Source: Candidatus Woesearchaeota archaeon
GTDB lineage: Archaea; Nanobdellota; Nanobdellia; Woesearchaeales; WJKL01
Length of the DNA stretch: 5,703 nt
Direction: 5' to 3'
Assembly (NCBI GenBank): GCA_014729145.1
Contig: WJKL01000022.1
Location: 1-5,703, forward strand
Of this stretch, positions 1-5,320 are shown in pieces. The notes under the pieces are model-generated. The model ran no database searches. It worked only from the letters and a program-made list of their open reading frames with translations, and was not told the DNA's origin. How positions within the stretch are numbered: the stretch's first letter is position 1; each line of letters begins with the position of its first letter. Both the position numbers and the translations under genes were made by a program.

Positions 1-3
1 AAA

Positions 4-95
4 TGGGGCGGGGAAGATTCGAACTCCCGACCACCAGCGGTCCGGAAACAAAGATTTCCCCGGGCTGGTATCATACCAAGCTAGACCACCGCCCC
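4..95 (-). tRNA. tRNA-Pro (anticodon GGG) with an 18-base intron
   Basis: The minus strand folds into a class I tRNA. It has a 7-bp acceptor stem (GGGGCGG with CCGCCCC) with discriminator A, U8 and A14, G18-G19, and a G15-C48 pair. The anticodon stem is a perfect 5 bp (CCAGC with GCTGG), the variable loop has 5 bases, and the T arm is GGAG/CTTCC-type with a TTCGAAT loop. The anticodon loop is interrupted. Removing 18 bases after position 37 leaves the loop CCGGGGC and anticodon GGG (proline). CCA is not encoded, so it must be added after transcription. D-stem pairing is weak (G10-U25 wobble and a T13/T22 mismatch). Position 33 is C instead of the near-universal U, whichever splice site is chosen. 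Splicing elsewhere would give GGA (Ser), but the short variable loop excludes a class II serine tRNA. The gene reads leftward from the AT-rich promoter at about 105-148. Confidence 0.93.
40..57 (-). other. tRNA intron with bulge-helix-bulge splice motif, position 37/38
   Basis: On the tRNA strand, CCGG (tRNA positions 32-35) pairs with CCGG inside the intron (intron bases 13-16), giving the 4-bp central helix. G36, G37 and intron base 1 form the 5' three-base bulge. Intron bases 17-18 and C38 form the 3' bulge. Cutting after the second base of each bulge, as archaeal tRNA-splicing endonuclease does, removes exactly 18 bases and restores a 7-base anticodon loop. The inner helix is minimal, about 2 A-T pairs around a 7-base loop. 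A competing GGAAA/TTTCC hairpin can also form. The cut site is inferred from the motif. Confidence 0.85.
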
Positions 96-104
96 GTATA
101 TAGG

Positions 105-148
105 ATATAGAGGAAAATATTAAATACTTAAAAATCTTTATGTTCTTT
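105..148. promoter_or_regulatory. AT-rich divergent promoter for tRNA-Pro and the 150-206 island
   Basis: Almost no G or C occurs between the tRNA 5' end and the GC-rich island. On the plus strand TTAAATA (120-126) is centred about 26-27 bases before the run of G at 150, the usual TATA-to-start distance in Archaea. On the minus strand the overlapping TATTTAATATTTT (about 114-126) sits about 25 bases upstream of the tRNA 5' end at 95. One AT block could therefore bind TBP in either direction. Start sites are inferred from spacing only. Confidence 0.5.
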
Positions 149-149
149 A

Positions 150-206
150 GGGGTGGTGGTCTGCAAAACCGGGGTTTGATCACCTCAAGGTTCCAGCACC
201 ACCTTC
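150..206 (+). ncRNA. Candidate structured small RNA of unknown class
   Basis: A sharply bounded GC-rich island (32 of 54 bases are G or C over 150-203) lies between flanks that are almost pure A/T, a typical mark of a structured RNA in an AT-rich archaeon. It folds as a long hairpin. GGTGGTG (152-158) pairs with CACCACC (197-203) and can be extended by two G-U pairs to 150/205. Above it AACC (167-170) pairs with GGTT (189-192), and GGGG (171-174) pairs with CCTC (183-186) with one wobble, leaving a two-A bulge and an 8-base loop. A shifted register pairs 155-160 with 198-203 and CTG (161-163) with CAG (194-196). The overall shape, a lower stem, an internal pocket, an upper stem and then ATA at 207-209, loosely recalls a one-hairpin archaeal H/ACA guide, but no convincing kink-turn is visible. 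It also contains CTGCAAA flanked by GGT/ACC, like a tRNA-Cys anticodon loop, yet D and T arms are missing. No open reading frame explains it. The strand is chosen from the TATA spacing. Confidence 0.45.
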
Positions 207-223
207 ATATTTCTAAACAATAA

Positions 224-240
224 AATTTATAAAATAAACA
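224..240 (+). promoter_or_regulatory. TATA-like box for the 258-593 gene
   Basis: AATTTATAAAATAA is centred about 26 bases before the ATG at 258. No Shine-Dalgarno-like GGAG or GGTGA precedes that ATG. The transcript would start at or within a few bases of the start codon, so this gene is probably leaderless. The 52 bases between the RNA candidate and this ATG hold nothing else recognisable. Confidence 0.5.
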
Positions 241-257
241 TTATTTATCTTTATAAA

Positions 258-593
258 ATGACCACTGTTGAAGAAAAGGTAAAACCAGAATCAAAACCTG
301 AACCATCCCATCTCTCAAAAAAAGAAGAAGAAATCCTGCATAATATAATCTTCAGCTACAGGACAACAAAATCAGAAAACCCAAAGCTTTTCTTAAATTC
401 AAAATCTTGTCATTTTTCTGAAGATTATGATATTGGAGACCAAAACAGAATCCCCTGTCTTCCAGAAAAATATGGCTGCCTGAAATGTATCTATACTGCA
501 ATAAGTTCACAGCCTGAGATACCTAAAAAGATAGATATTGTTTCAAATGACAGTTCAAAACTTCCGCTTATAGAAAAATTGATGTATGTTTAA
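258..593 (+). CDS. Hypothetical small cysteine-containing protein, possibly metal-binding
   Basis: This 111-residue protein was not recognised as a member of any family. Residues 1-25 are rich in Lys, Glu, Pro and Ser and look disordered. The middle of the protein contains C51-H52, C67 and C74-X2-C77. These four cysteines plus a histidine in a 27-residue stretch could hold one zinc ion or an iron-sulfur cluster, which is inference from spacing only. There is no signal peptide or membrane segment, so a cytoplasmic protein is expected. ATG is chosen because the TATA-like box sits about 26 bases upstream, matching a leaderless message. It is the only plus-strand protein gene I accept. Its 3' end overlaps the convergent gene at 590-889 by 4 bases, and the first T tract after its stop (599-603) lies inside that gene. 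Coding status is supported by the promoter, the ordered cysteines and ordinary composition, but not by homology. Confidence 0.7.
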   Translation: MTTVEEKVKPESKPEPSHLSKKEEEILHNIIFSYRTTKSENPKLFLNSKSCHFSEDYDIGDQNRIPCLPEKYGCLKCIYTAISSQPEIPKKIDIVSNDSSKLPLIEKLMYV

Positions 594-889
594 TACTCTT
601 TTTCAGCTTTCTCGATTATCTTTTCAAAATCACTTATTCCTTCTTTAGAACCAGATACAGTTACCTTTATCCTGCTGCCGTCATTTTTACGAATCTGAAG
701 TTTTCTGTTCTTATAATAAGTATATCTAGCTGTAATATTTTCAGAGATTATATGGTCTATCCTGTAGTTATAGTCATTCCCTTTTCTGCTTCTTATACAT
801 TCTGCTTCTTCAAATCTATTTAAGAAATTCTTCCAGTTCTTTTCTGAATACATTCCTAGGGGGCTGCCGCTGTAGACTACTTTTTTCAT
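590..889 (-). CDS. Hypothetical small basic protein
   Basis: This 99-residue protein belongs to no family I recognise. By eye it looks like a compact alpha/beta protein: a short N-terminal strand (KKVVYSG), a helix with Trp and Phe (about 17-30), a run of likely strands rich in Tyr, Arg and Lys (about 40-80, including RKLQIRK and IKVTVSG), and a C-terminal amphipathic helix (about 83-99, SDFEKIIEKAEKEY). The basic, strand-rich centre could bind nucleic acid, but that is a guess. It has a single cysteine (C31) and no signal or membrane segment. ATG at 889 follows a T-rich leader without a Shine-Dalgarno sequence, so translation is probably leaderless. Its stop overlaps the convergent plus-strand gene, and a T5 tract 11 bases past the stop (574-578 on the complement) lies within that gene. 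It shares no overlap with the upstream minus gene, from which 37 bases separate it. Confidence 0.65.
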   Translation of the reverse strand: MKKVVYSGSPLGMYSEKNWKNFLNRFEEAECIRSRKGNDYNYRIDHIISENITARYTYYKNRKLQIRKNDGSRIKVTVSGSKEGISDFEKIIEKAEKEY

Positions 890-920
890 AAAAAAACAAA
901 TAAAAATCCCTTTATTAAGC
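890..920 (-). terminator. T-rich intergenic tract: likely terminator, also leader of the 590-889 gene
   Basis: Read on the minus strand, this gap holds TTTTTATTTG followed by seven Ts just before the ATG at 889. Archaeal intrinsic termination is driven largely by such U tracts, so this would end transcripts of the 927-1316 gene. In the same 37 bases, CTTAATAAAGG (minus strand, about 910-920) lies about 25 bases upstream of the ATG and can act as a TATA-like box for the next gene. Both roles are inferred from composition and spacing. Confidence 0.45.
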
Positions 921-926
921 TTTGTC

Positions 927-1316
927 TTATCCGTATTTCTCTTCTAGTTCCTGGAATGTATAATCAATCCCTATTTCCTTGAATTTTTTGATGTCTTCCC
1001 TGTCAGTTTCAACAGCGAGAGGAGAATAGATCTCACCCATGCCTTTGCTGTCATAATTGTCTTCATCTAAACCAGGAGCAACACCTATCATTATCATATC
1101 TTTAGAAAAAGATAGCAGAGAACTTATCAGTTCATCTATGCTTTCTGATTTCATAAGAAATCTTGAATTAAACATATCATCATTCACTGCGACTGCATAG
1201 AAATCAGGCTCATATACTTTTTTATCTAACCTTGCCCTGGCAGCACCTAGGTTTTTCTTGTGGACATAAAGTCCTTCCATCACATATATTTTTCTATCTA
1301 TTTCTTTTTCTGTCAT
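927..1316 (-). CDS. Hypothetical small acidic protein
   Basis: This 129-residue acidic protein has no motif I can assign. Predicted by eye, it has an N-terminal helix with KEIDRKIYVMEGLYV, a strand (FYAVAVND, about residue 40), a helix (ESIDELISSLLSF, about 57-69), a hydrophobic strand (MIMIGVAPG, about 74-82), and a C-terminal charged helix ending in the chain terminus. There are no cysteines and no signal or membrane segment, so a soluble cytoplasmic protein is likely. I start at ATG 1316. An in-frame TTG two codons earlier (1322) is possible but less likely, because ATG starts dominate here and no ribosome site favours the TTG. The upstream region carries a TATA-like box and a 15-base palindrome, so this gene appears to have its own regulated promoter. 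It does not overlap Rad50, which ends 88 bases upstream. Confidence 0.72.
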   Translation of the reverse strand: MTEKEIDRKIYVMEGLYVHKKNLGAARARLDKKVYEPDFYAVAVNDDMFNSRFLMKSESIDELISSLLSFSKDMIMIGVAPGLDEDNYDSKGMGEIYSPLAVETDREDIKKFKEIGIDYTFQELEEKYG

Positions 1317-1333
1317 TTTCAATTTAAAAACAT

Positions 1334-1348
1334 AGAAACTTAGTTTCT
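1334..1348. promoter_or_regulatory. 15-base palindrome between TATA-like box and start of the 927-1316 gene (operator candidate)
   Basis: AGAAACT, one T, then AGTTTCT is a perfect inverted repeat with 7-base arms. On the minus strand it lies directly downstream of TTATATTATA (about 1350-1360) and ends 17 bases before the ATG at 1316, so it falls between the TATA-like box and the predicted transcript start near 1329. A repressor dimer bound there would block RNA polymerase loading. It could equally be chance in AT-rich DNA or form a tiny hairpin. Confidence 0.4.
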
Positions 1349-1381
1349 GTATAATATAAGAATTAACTGTTATTTAAATAT
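1349..1381 (-). promoter_or_regulatory. TATA-like boxes upstream of the 927-1316 gene
   Basis: Two candidates are visible on the minus strand. TTATATTATA (about 1350-1360) would place a transcript start near 1329, giving a leader of about 13 bases. TATTTAAATA (1371-1380) is the better consensus match and is itself palindromic. It would give a leader of roughly 35 bases that includes the palindrome at 1334-1348. No Shine-Dalgarno-like sequence precedes the ATG, which favours the nearer box. Confidence 0.45.
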
Positions 1382-1404
1382 TTTTTCTTCCAACTAAAAA
1401 GTAA

Positions 1405-3480
1405 TCAGGTTATTTCACTGATATGCTCATTTTTGTTGACCTTGATTACATTGTTGACAAAGCTTTCGATCTTGTTTTCATGGGATACTATAATTGTCTG
1501 CTTTGTTCCTATCTCTTCCAGCACTTCTCTTACCCTGTCCAATTGCTCAGAACTAAAGCCGTCAGTTGGTTCATCCAATATTATAAGGTCCCTTGTCTTT
1601 ACACCTTCCATCAGATCATTCACAACCTTGTTCAATGCCAGCCTGTATGCTAATGCAGCACTTGTCCTTTCTCCACCGCTTAGATTCTCAATAGATATCT
1701 CATACCCATTCTGCTCGACCACAGGAGTAAATGAATCATCCAATCTGACATTTATAGTCTCATCCTCCATAAGCACGCCAAACCAGTTCTGGAACAGTTC
1801 ATTGAACTCTGAATGCACATTAAGCATAACTTGTTTTTCCATTATGGCTGCCAGCTTGATAAATCCCTCTTCAAGCCACTGAAGAAGCTCTCCAAGATAA
1901 TTGAATCTCTCTCTGGATTTTTTCTTTTCTCTTATCTCTTTTTCTATCATCTTTATATTTTTTGCGATGCCTTCGGCTTCCTTTTCAACAGACACTTTTT
2001 TAATCTCAAACTTCCTTTCAGATTCCACTGCTTTGTCAAGCCTTTGCTTAAGTTTTTTGTATTCTTCCTCAACATCCTTAAGTTCAGAGATCCTCTTGTC
2101 CAGCTCTTTTTTATCAAGGTATATCTTTCCGATGTTTTTTTTGGTTTCTTTCTGCTTTAGAACAAGTTCTTCCTTTCTTTTTTCTTTTTCTTTTATCTCT
2201 TTTTTCTTCATCTCGACAACAGAAAGGCTGCTTGCCTCATCTTTTAGTTTCTCAAGTTCTTTTTTCAGAACAGCCAGCTTGGATTCATTTTCTTTTTCCT
2301 TTTCAGCATATTCTTTGTTTTTGTTGTTGTAGTCTTCAATCTTGTTGTTCTCTCTTCTTATGATAGAATCTTTGTACTCTTTTTCAACTTCCTGCTCGCA
2401 TGTAGGACATCTGCTTATCTTCAGTATTTTGGATTTGATTTCTTCAGCATGTTTTTTCTTTATATTCAATTCATTCAGGCCTTTGTCTATCTGTCTTAGT
2501 ATCTTTTCAACTTCAACTATCTCATCTTCTTTTTGGGTTATCTTCTTGTCAAGAATTTCAGGCTTTATCTTTTCTTTTCCTGCAACCTCTTTTCTTAACC
2601 TTTCAAGTCTTGTTTTGATCTCATTGATCTCTTTCTTTATGTTTTCAAAAAGTTCATGCTTGTTCTTTTCCTCCATATCTGCTAAACTAAACTTTTGCTT
2701 TAAGGAATTTAATTCCTTGATTTTTTCCTCAATATTTTTTATCTCTTCTTTTTTCTTTTCAACGCCTTTCTTTGCTTCTTCTATAAAGGGAATTATCTCT
2801 TTTTTCTCTTTTTCAAGTTCTTCTATATTTTTAGTTAGCTCTTCTTTTTGTTTTTTCTTTTTTTCCAGCCCGTCTGCTTTCCCCTCCAGCTCTTTCCTTC
2901 TCTCCTTGATATTTCTGGTTATGATGATGCAGTTTTCTGAGATCTTCTTGTACTTGTCGATTCCAAAGACCTTTCTCAAGGTATCCAGCCTTAATTCAGG
3001 ATCTTCTACAAGGATATTTTTCATCTCTTCCTGTGGAGTATAAACAGTATATCTATACACAAGATTCTTTGTCTTGCTCACTAATTCTTTTGGATATCCC
3101 AGAAGATTGATTATCTCTGATTTTATCTCAGTTGCAGTTCCTTCTTTTTTAATGCCGTCTTTTATAATATATCCTGAAGCCTGCCCAACACTTTCTTTGC
3201 TTCTTTTTATCTTTCTCTTGACTATTATCTCTCTTTTTCTGTTTTCATTTTCCAGTTCAAATTTCAGTTCAACACCTCCTTCATTTTTTCCGTTTCTCAG
3301 CAAAGTTTCTCCGCTTAATCTTTTTCCTCTTATCCCAAACAGAGCAAACTCTATTGCCAGCAAAATAGAACTCTTTCCAGATCCGATATCTCCCGAAAGA
3401 AGTGTGCTCCCGCTGTTAAATTCTATCTCCTGGTTAAGATAGCTTCTTATATTTTCAAGCTTTACAGATTTTAACAGCAT
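1405..3480 (-). CDS. rad50: DNA double-strand break repair ATPase Rad50
   Basis: Rad50 is the SMC-like ATPase of the Mre11-Rad50 complex, which tethers and processes DNA ends in the cytoplasm. Counting from the ATG at 3480 (691 residues), the head begins with MLLKSVKLENIRSY and has Walker A GDIGSGKSS (30-38) and a Q-loop YTPQEE (Q150). A Lys/Glu-rich coiled-coil arm (about 170-355) leads to the zinc hook CPTC (C358 and C361), where two subunits share a zinc ion. The return arm (about 365-530) precedes the C-terminal lobe with signature LSGGER (600-605), Walker B LIILDE (632-637, catalytic Glu 637) and H-loop His667. All ATPase motifs are intact. The arms are short: Pyrococcus Rad50 has about 880 residues. 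An upstream in-frame TTG (3495) would add MFFWE, but the family normally starts at the ATG position. The gene follows the ROK kinase after 39 bases. Mre11, HerA and NurA, its usual archaeal neighbours, are not in the window. Confidence 0.96.
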   Translation of the reverse strand: MLLKSVKLENIRSYLNQEIEFNSGSTLLSGDIGSGKSSILLAIEFALFGIRGKRLSGETLLRNGKNEGGVELKFELENENRKREIIVKRKIKRSKESVGQASGYIIKDGIKKEGTATEIKSEIINLLGYPKELVSKTKNLVYRYTVYTPQEEMKNILVEDPELRLDTLRKVFGIDKYKKISENCIIITRNIKERRKELEGKADGLEKKKKQKEELTKNIEELEKEKKEIIPFIEEAKKGVEKKKEEIKNIEEKIKELNSLKQKFSLADMEEKNKHELFENIKKEINEIKTRLERLRKEVAGKEKIKPEILDKKITQKEDEIVEVEKILRQIDKGLNELNIKKKHAEEIKSKILKISRCPTCEQEVEKEYKDSIIRRENNKIEDYNNKNKEYAEKEKENESKLAVLKKELEKLKDEASSLSVVEMKKKEIKEKEKRKEELVLKQKETKKNIGKIYLDKKELDKRISELKDVEEEYKKLKQRLDKAVESERKFEIKKVSVEKEAEGIAKNIKMIEKEIREKKKSRERFNYLGELLQWLEEGFIKLAAIMEKQVMLNVHSEFNELFQNWFGVLMEDETINVRLDDSFTPVVEQNGYEISIENLSGGERTSAALAYRLALNKVVNDLMEGVKTRDLIILDEPTDGFSSEQLDRVREVLEEIGTKQTIIVSHENKIESFVNNVIKVNKNEHISEIT

Positions 3481-3519
3481 TTCCCAGAAAAACAAGAAGG
3501 GATTTGATTTTAAAAATTT
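3481..3519 (-). promoter_or_regulatory. Rad50 upstream gap: T tract and TATA-like box
   Basis: On the minus strand ATTTTTAAAATC (about 3505-3516) follows the kinase stop almost directly. It can serve as a TATA-like element about 26-30 bases before the Rad50 ATG, and its T5 can act as a weak terminator for the kinase transcript. No clear Shine-Dalgarno sequence precedes the ATG. Read-through from the kinase remains possible given the short gap. Confidence 0.35.
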
Positions 3520-4308
3520 TTATATGTTGGAGAATAAATTAGCAGCACCTATCATACCAGAATCTTCACTCCCTTTGACCACATTAACCTTTCTGATAGC
3601 TCTTTTCTTTATCTCCTGATTCATCCCTTTCTTAAACTTAGAAAAAGCTTTTGAGATGCCTCCACCTAAAACAACAGCATCAGGATCAAATGTATTTATC
3701 AGATTAGATATCCTGATTCCAATCTTTTTTCCAATCTCATTCCATGCTTTTTTTGATTTCAAATTATGAGCGTCTTTTCCATACTCTCTTTTGATAGCTT
3801 TTCCAGATGCATAGCTTTCTATACTTCCCTTGGATAGACCATCTTTAGGACCGTCATATTTTATAGTACAATGCCCCAATTCTCCAGCATTTCCATTTCC
3901 CACATATAATTTCCCTTCAATAACAATACCTCCCCCAACACCAGTTCCTAGAGTCATCCCAACAACATTCTTTTTCTTCAATCTAATACTCTCGCCTAAA
4001 ACAAAACAGCTTGCATCATTCTGCATAATAACTCTCTTCTTAAACTTATTAGAAATAATCTTCCTGATATTCTTATTTTTAAAATCTAGATTAGGAGTCT
4101 TTCCGATAATGCCCTTTTCATAATCAGCAGGTCCTGGAGCTCCAATCCCAATCCCTTTAACTTTTTTGTCAAAAACCTCAGAAATGCACCTTATCAGATT
4201 ATCCACAGCATCTTTGCCTGTCCTGACTGTCTTTTTATTGATTATCTTATTGTTAGAAACTGATCCAGCTTTGATCTCAGTTCCCCCAATATCTACACCA
4301 ATTATCAT
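3520..4308 (-). CDS. ROK-family sugar kinase lacking the zinc-binding cysteines
   Basis: ROK kinases transfer phosphate from ATP to the 6-hydroxyl of glucose or related sugars in the cytoplasm. The 262-residue protein opens with the phosphate-1 loop DIGGTEIKAG (6-15). It has GIGAPGP (54-60), the catalytic Asp98 in QNDAS, the phosphate-2 motif LGTGVGGG (120-127), the sugar-binding ELGH (E143, H146), E164 in IESYASG, and the adenosine motif VVLGGGIS (212-219). The usual ROK zinc motif CXCGXXGCXE is reduced to a cysteine-free DGPKDGLSKGSIE, with only its final Glu kept, and the protein is shorter than the usual 300 or so residues. Its ATG overlaps the isomerase stop as ATGA, so the two are translationally coupled. 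A glucokinase-like role fits an isomerase partner, but fructose, N-acetylmannosamine or other sugars cannot be excluded. Confidence 0.9.
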   Translation of the reverse strand: MIIGVDIGGTEIKAGSVSNNKIINKKTVRTGKDAVDNLIRCISEVFDKKVKGIGIGAPGPADYEKGIIGKTPNLDFKNKNIRKIISNKFKKRVIMQNDASCFVLGESIRLKKKNVVGMTLGTGVGGGIVIEGKLYVGNGNAGELGHCTIKYDGPKDGLSKGSIESYASGKAIKREYGKDAHNLKSKKAWNEIGKKIGIRISNLINTFDPDAVVLGGGISKAFSKFKKGMNQEIKKRAIRKVNVVKGSEDSGMIGAANLFSNI

Positions 4309-5270
4309 AGTTTCTTTTTAAGCTCCTCAACTACTGGAACAGGCGTTGGGTCAACCTTGTTCATCAAAGCAAGATAATAAGAAGCTAAATCTCCTAAATA
4401 AATTGTTGTAAGCATCTTTGCCAATAATGATTTTCCTCTTACATTGATGCTAACTACGTTTGTATTTTCTTTTATCAGGTTCTTGGTCACTTTCATCCTT
4501 TTTTTGATATCGTTTAATCCTTTCTTGTCCTGTATAAACACAGTCACTAATCTTTTCCCCTGCTTTTTAAACCCATTTATTTCATTATGATTCATCTCTG
4601 GAAAAACATGGTGAAAAGCAGGCTGTTTTGCATTCTCATTTATTTGTGTTTTCATCCTGTATGCCACAGCTTCCAGTTCCCCGGGAGCATAAAATACAGG
4701 AATCTTTTTTTCCATCTTTTTTGCTAACATAAATGCCTTTTTCTTGGTCTCTTTTGGATGCAAAATCCTTATTGCTTCATTTATTGCAGAACTCTGGTTA
4801 GGGATTATCTTGTTTTTTGATAAAATAGCAACCATTGTTAAGAATAAATAGCCTATGGCTTCTCTTGGCTGCAGACCCTTTGGAACAGTTACAGCATCTT
4901 TCTCTCTTTCTCCCAATAGGCCGCCTGAAGTTATGGCTATGATATTTGCTTTCTTTTTCCTTGCATCTGAATGAGCTGACAAGGTTTCTTCAGTATTTCC
5001 GCTGTAGCTTACAACTATGACTAAACTGTTTTTATCTGCTTCTTTAGGCAGACCATAATCATGATGAGGGATAATCTTTATATTTTTATACTGTACAAGA
5101 GGCTTTAACAGCTCTCCCCCGATTCCGCTGCCCCCCATGCCGCAGACGCATATATTACTGTATCTCTTCTTTTTAAGCTTAAATCCATATGTTGATTTAA
5201 CAGCTTTCCTGCACTGTTTTGGAAAATCTCCTAGTATCTTCAACATATTTGATCTGTCATATCCTGTCAT
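4305..5270 (-). CDS. Bifunctional phosphoglucose/phosphomannose isomerase (SIS domain, archaeal type)
   Basis: This enzyme interconverts glucose 6-phosphate, mannose 6-phosphate and fructose 6-phosphate in the cytoplasm. The 321-residue chain has an N-terminal SIS domain (about 35-165) with CGMGGSGIGGE (43-53) and the phosphate-binding SYSGNTEETL (88-97), then QPREAIG (134-140), and a C-terminal PGI domain (about 170-321). In the latter, E212 (in NENAK) and H228 (in MNHNEI) are 16 residues apart, matching the Glu203/His219 pair described for the Pyrobaculum enzyme. The C-terminal VDPTPVPVVEELK is also typical of the family, whose members have about 300 residues. The ATG at 5270 has a purine-rich GAGGGGG five bases upstream, the clearest ribosome site in the window. 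It is the first gene of a pair with the ROK kinase (ATGA overlap). Together they would phosphorylate a hexose and feed it to glycolysis or to polysaccharide precursors. Confidence 0.93.
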   Translation of the reverse strand: MTGYDRSNMLKILGDFPKQCRKAVKSTYGFKLKKKRYSNICVCGMGGSGIGGELLKPLVQYKNIKIIPHHDYGLPKEADKNSLVIVVSYSGNTEETLSAHSDARKKKANIIAITSGGLLGEREKDAVTVPKGLQPREAIGYLFLTMVAILSKNKIIPNQSSAINEAIRILHPKETKKKAFMLAKKMEKKIPVFYAPGELEAVAYRMKTQINENAKQPAFHHVFPEMNHNEINGFKKQGKRLVTVFIQDKKGLNDIKKRMKVTKNLIKENTNVVSINVRGKSLLAKMLTTIYLGDLASYYLALMNKVDPTPVPVVEELKKKL

Positions 5271-5275
5271 AAATA

Positions 5276-5282
5276 CCCCCTC
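5276..5282 (-). promoter_or_regulatory. Shine-Dalgarno sequence of the isomerase gene
   Basis: GAGGGGG lies five bases before the ATG at 5270 on the minus strand and resembles the complement of the 16S rRNA 3' end. It fixes this start codon. It stands out because the other genes here lack such a site, which implies a leadered transcript for the isomerase-kinase pair. A weak TATA-like CTTAAATG (about 5309-5316) would place the transcript start near 5287. Confidence 0.5.
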
Positions 5283-5320
5283 TTGAGAAATAGTAAAACA
5301 TAACTTACATTTAAGAGTTT

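Noticed and set aside
4..95. Reading the tRNA as serine (GGA)
   Set aside because: Alternative splice sites can leave GGA in the anticodon, but the variable loop is only 5 bases and the BHB motif supports the 37/38 cut that yields GGG.
150..206. Complete tRNA-Cys on the plus strand
   Set aside because: A CTGCAAA loop, a 7-bp outer stem and a following T resemble tRNA-Cys. However, the span is about 55 bases, there is no D arm, and no T arm abuts the outer stem.
2702..2718. 17-base perfect inverted repeat, AAGGAATT-T-AATTCCTT
   Set aside because: It lies inside the Rad50 coiled-coil coding sequence and encodes ordinary residues (KELNSLK). In AT-rich DNA of this length it is plausibly chance.
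1423..3442. Several long open frames on the plus strand antisense to Rad50, rich in Ser, Phe and Leu
   Set aside because: They are the complement of Lys/Glu-rich coiled-coil codons, which seldom give stops in antisense frames. Rad50 on the other strand has all its family motifs.
3830..4123. Plus-strand open frame antisense to the ROK kinase
   Set aside because: It overlaps the conserved kinase motifs on the minus strand and shows no promoter or recognisable domain.
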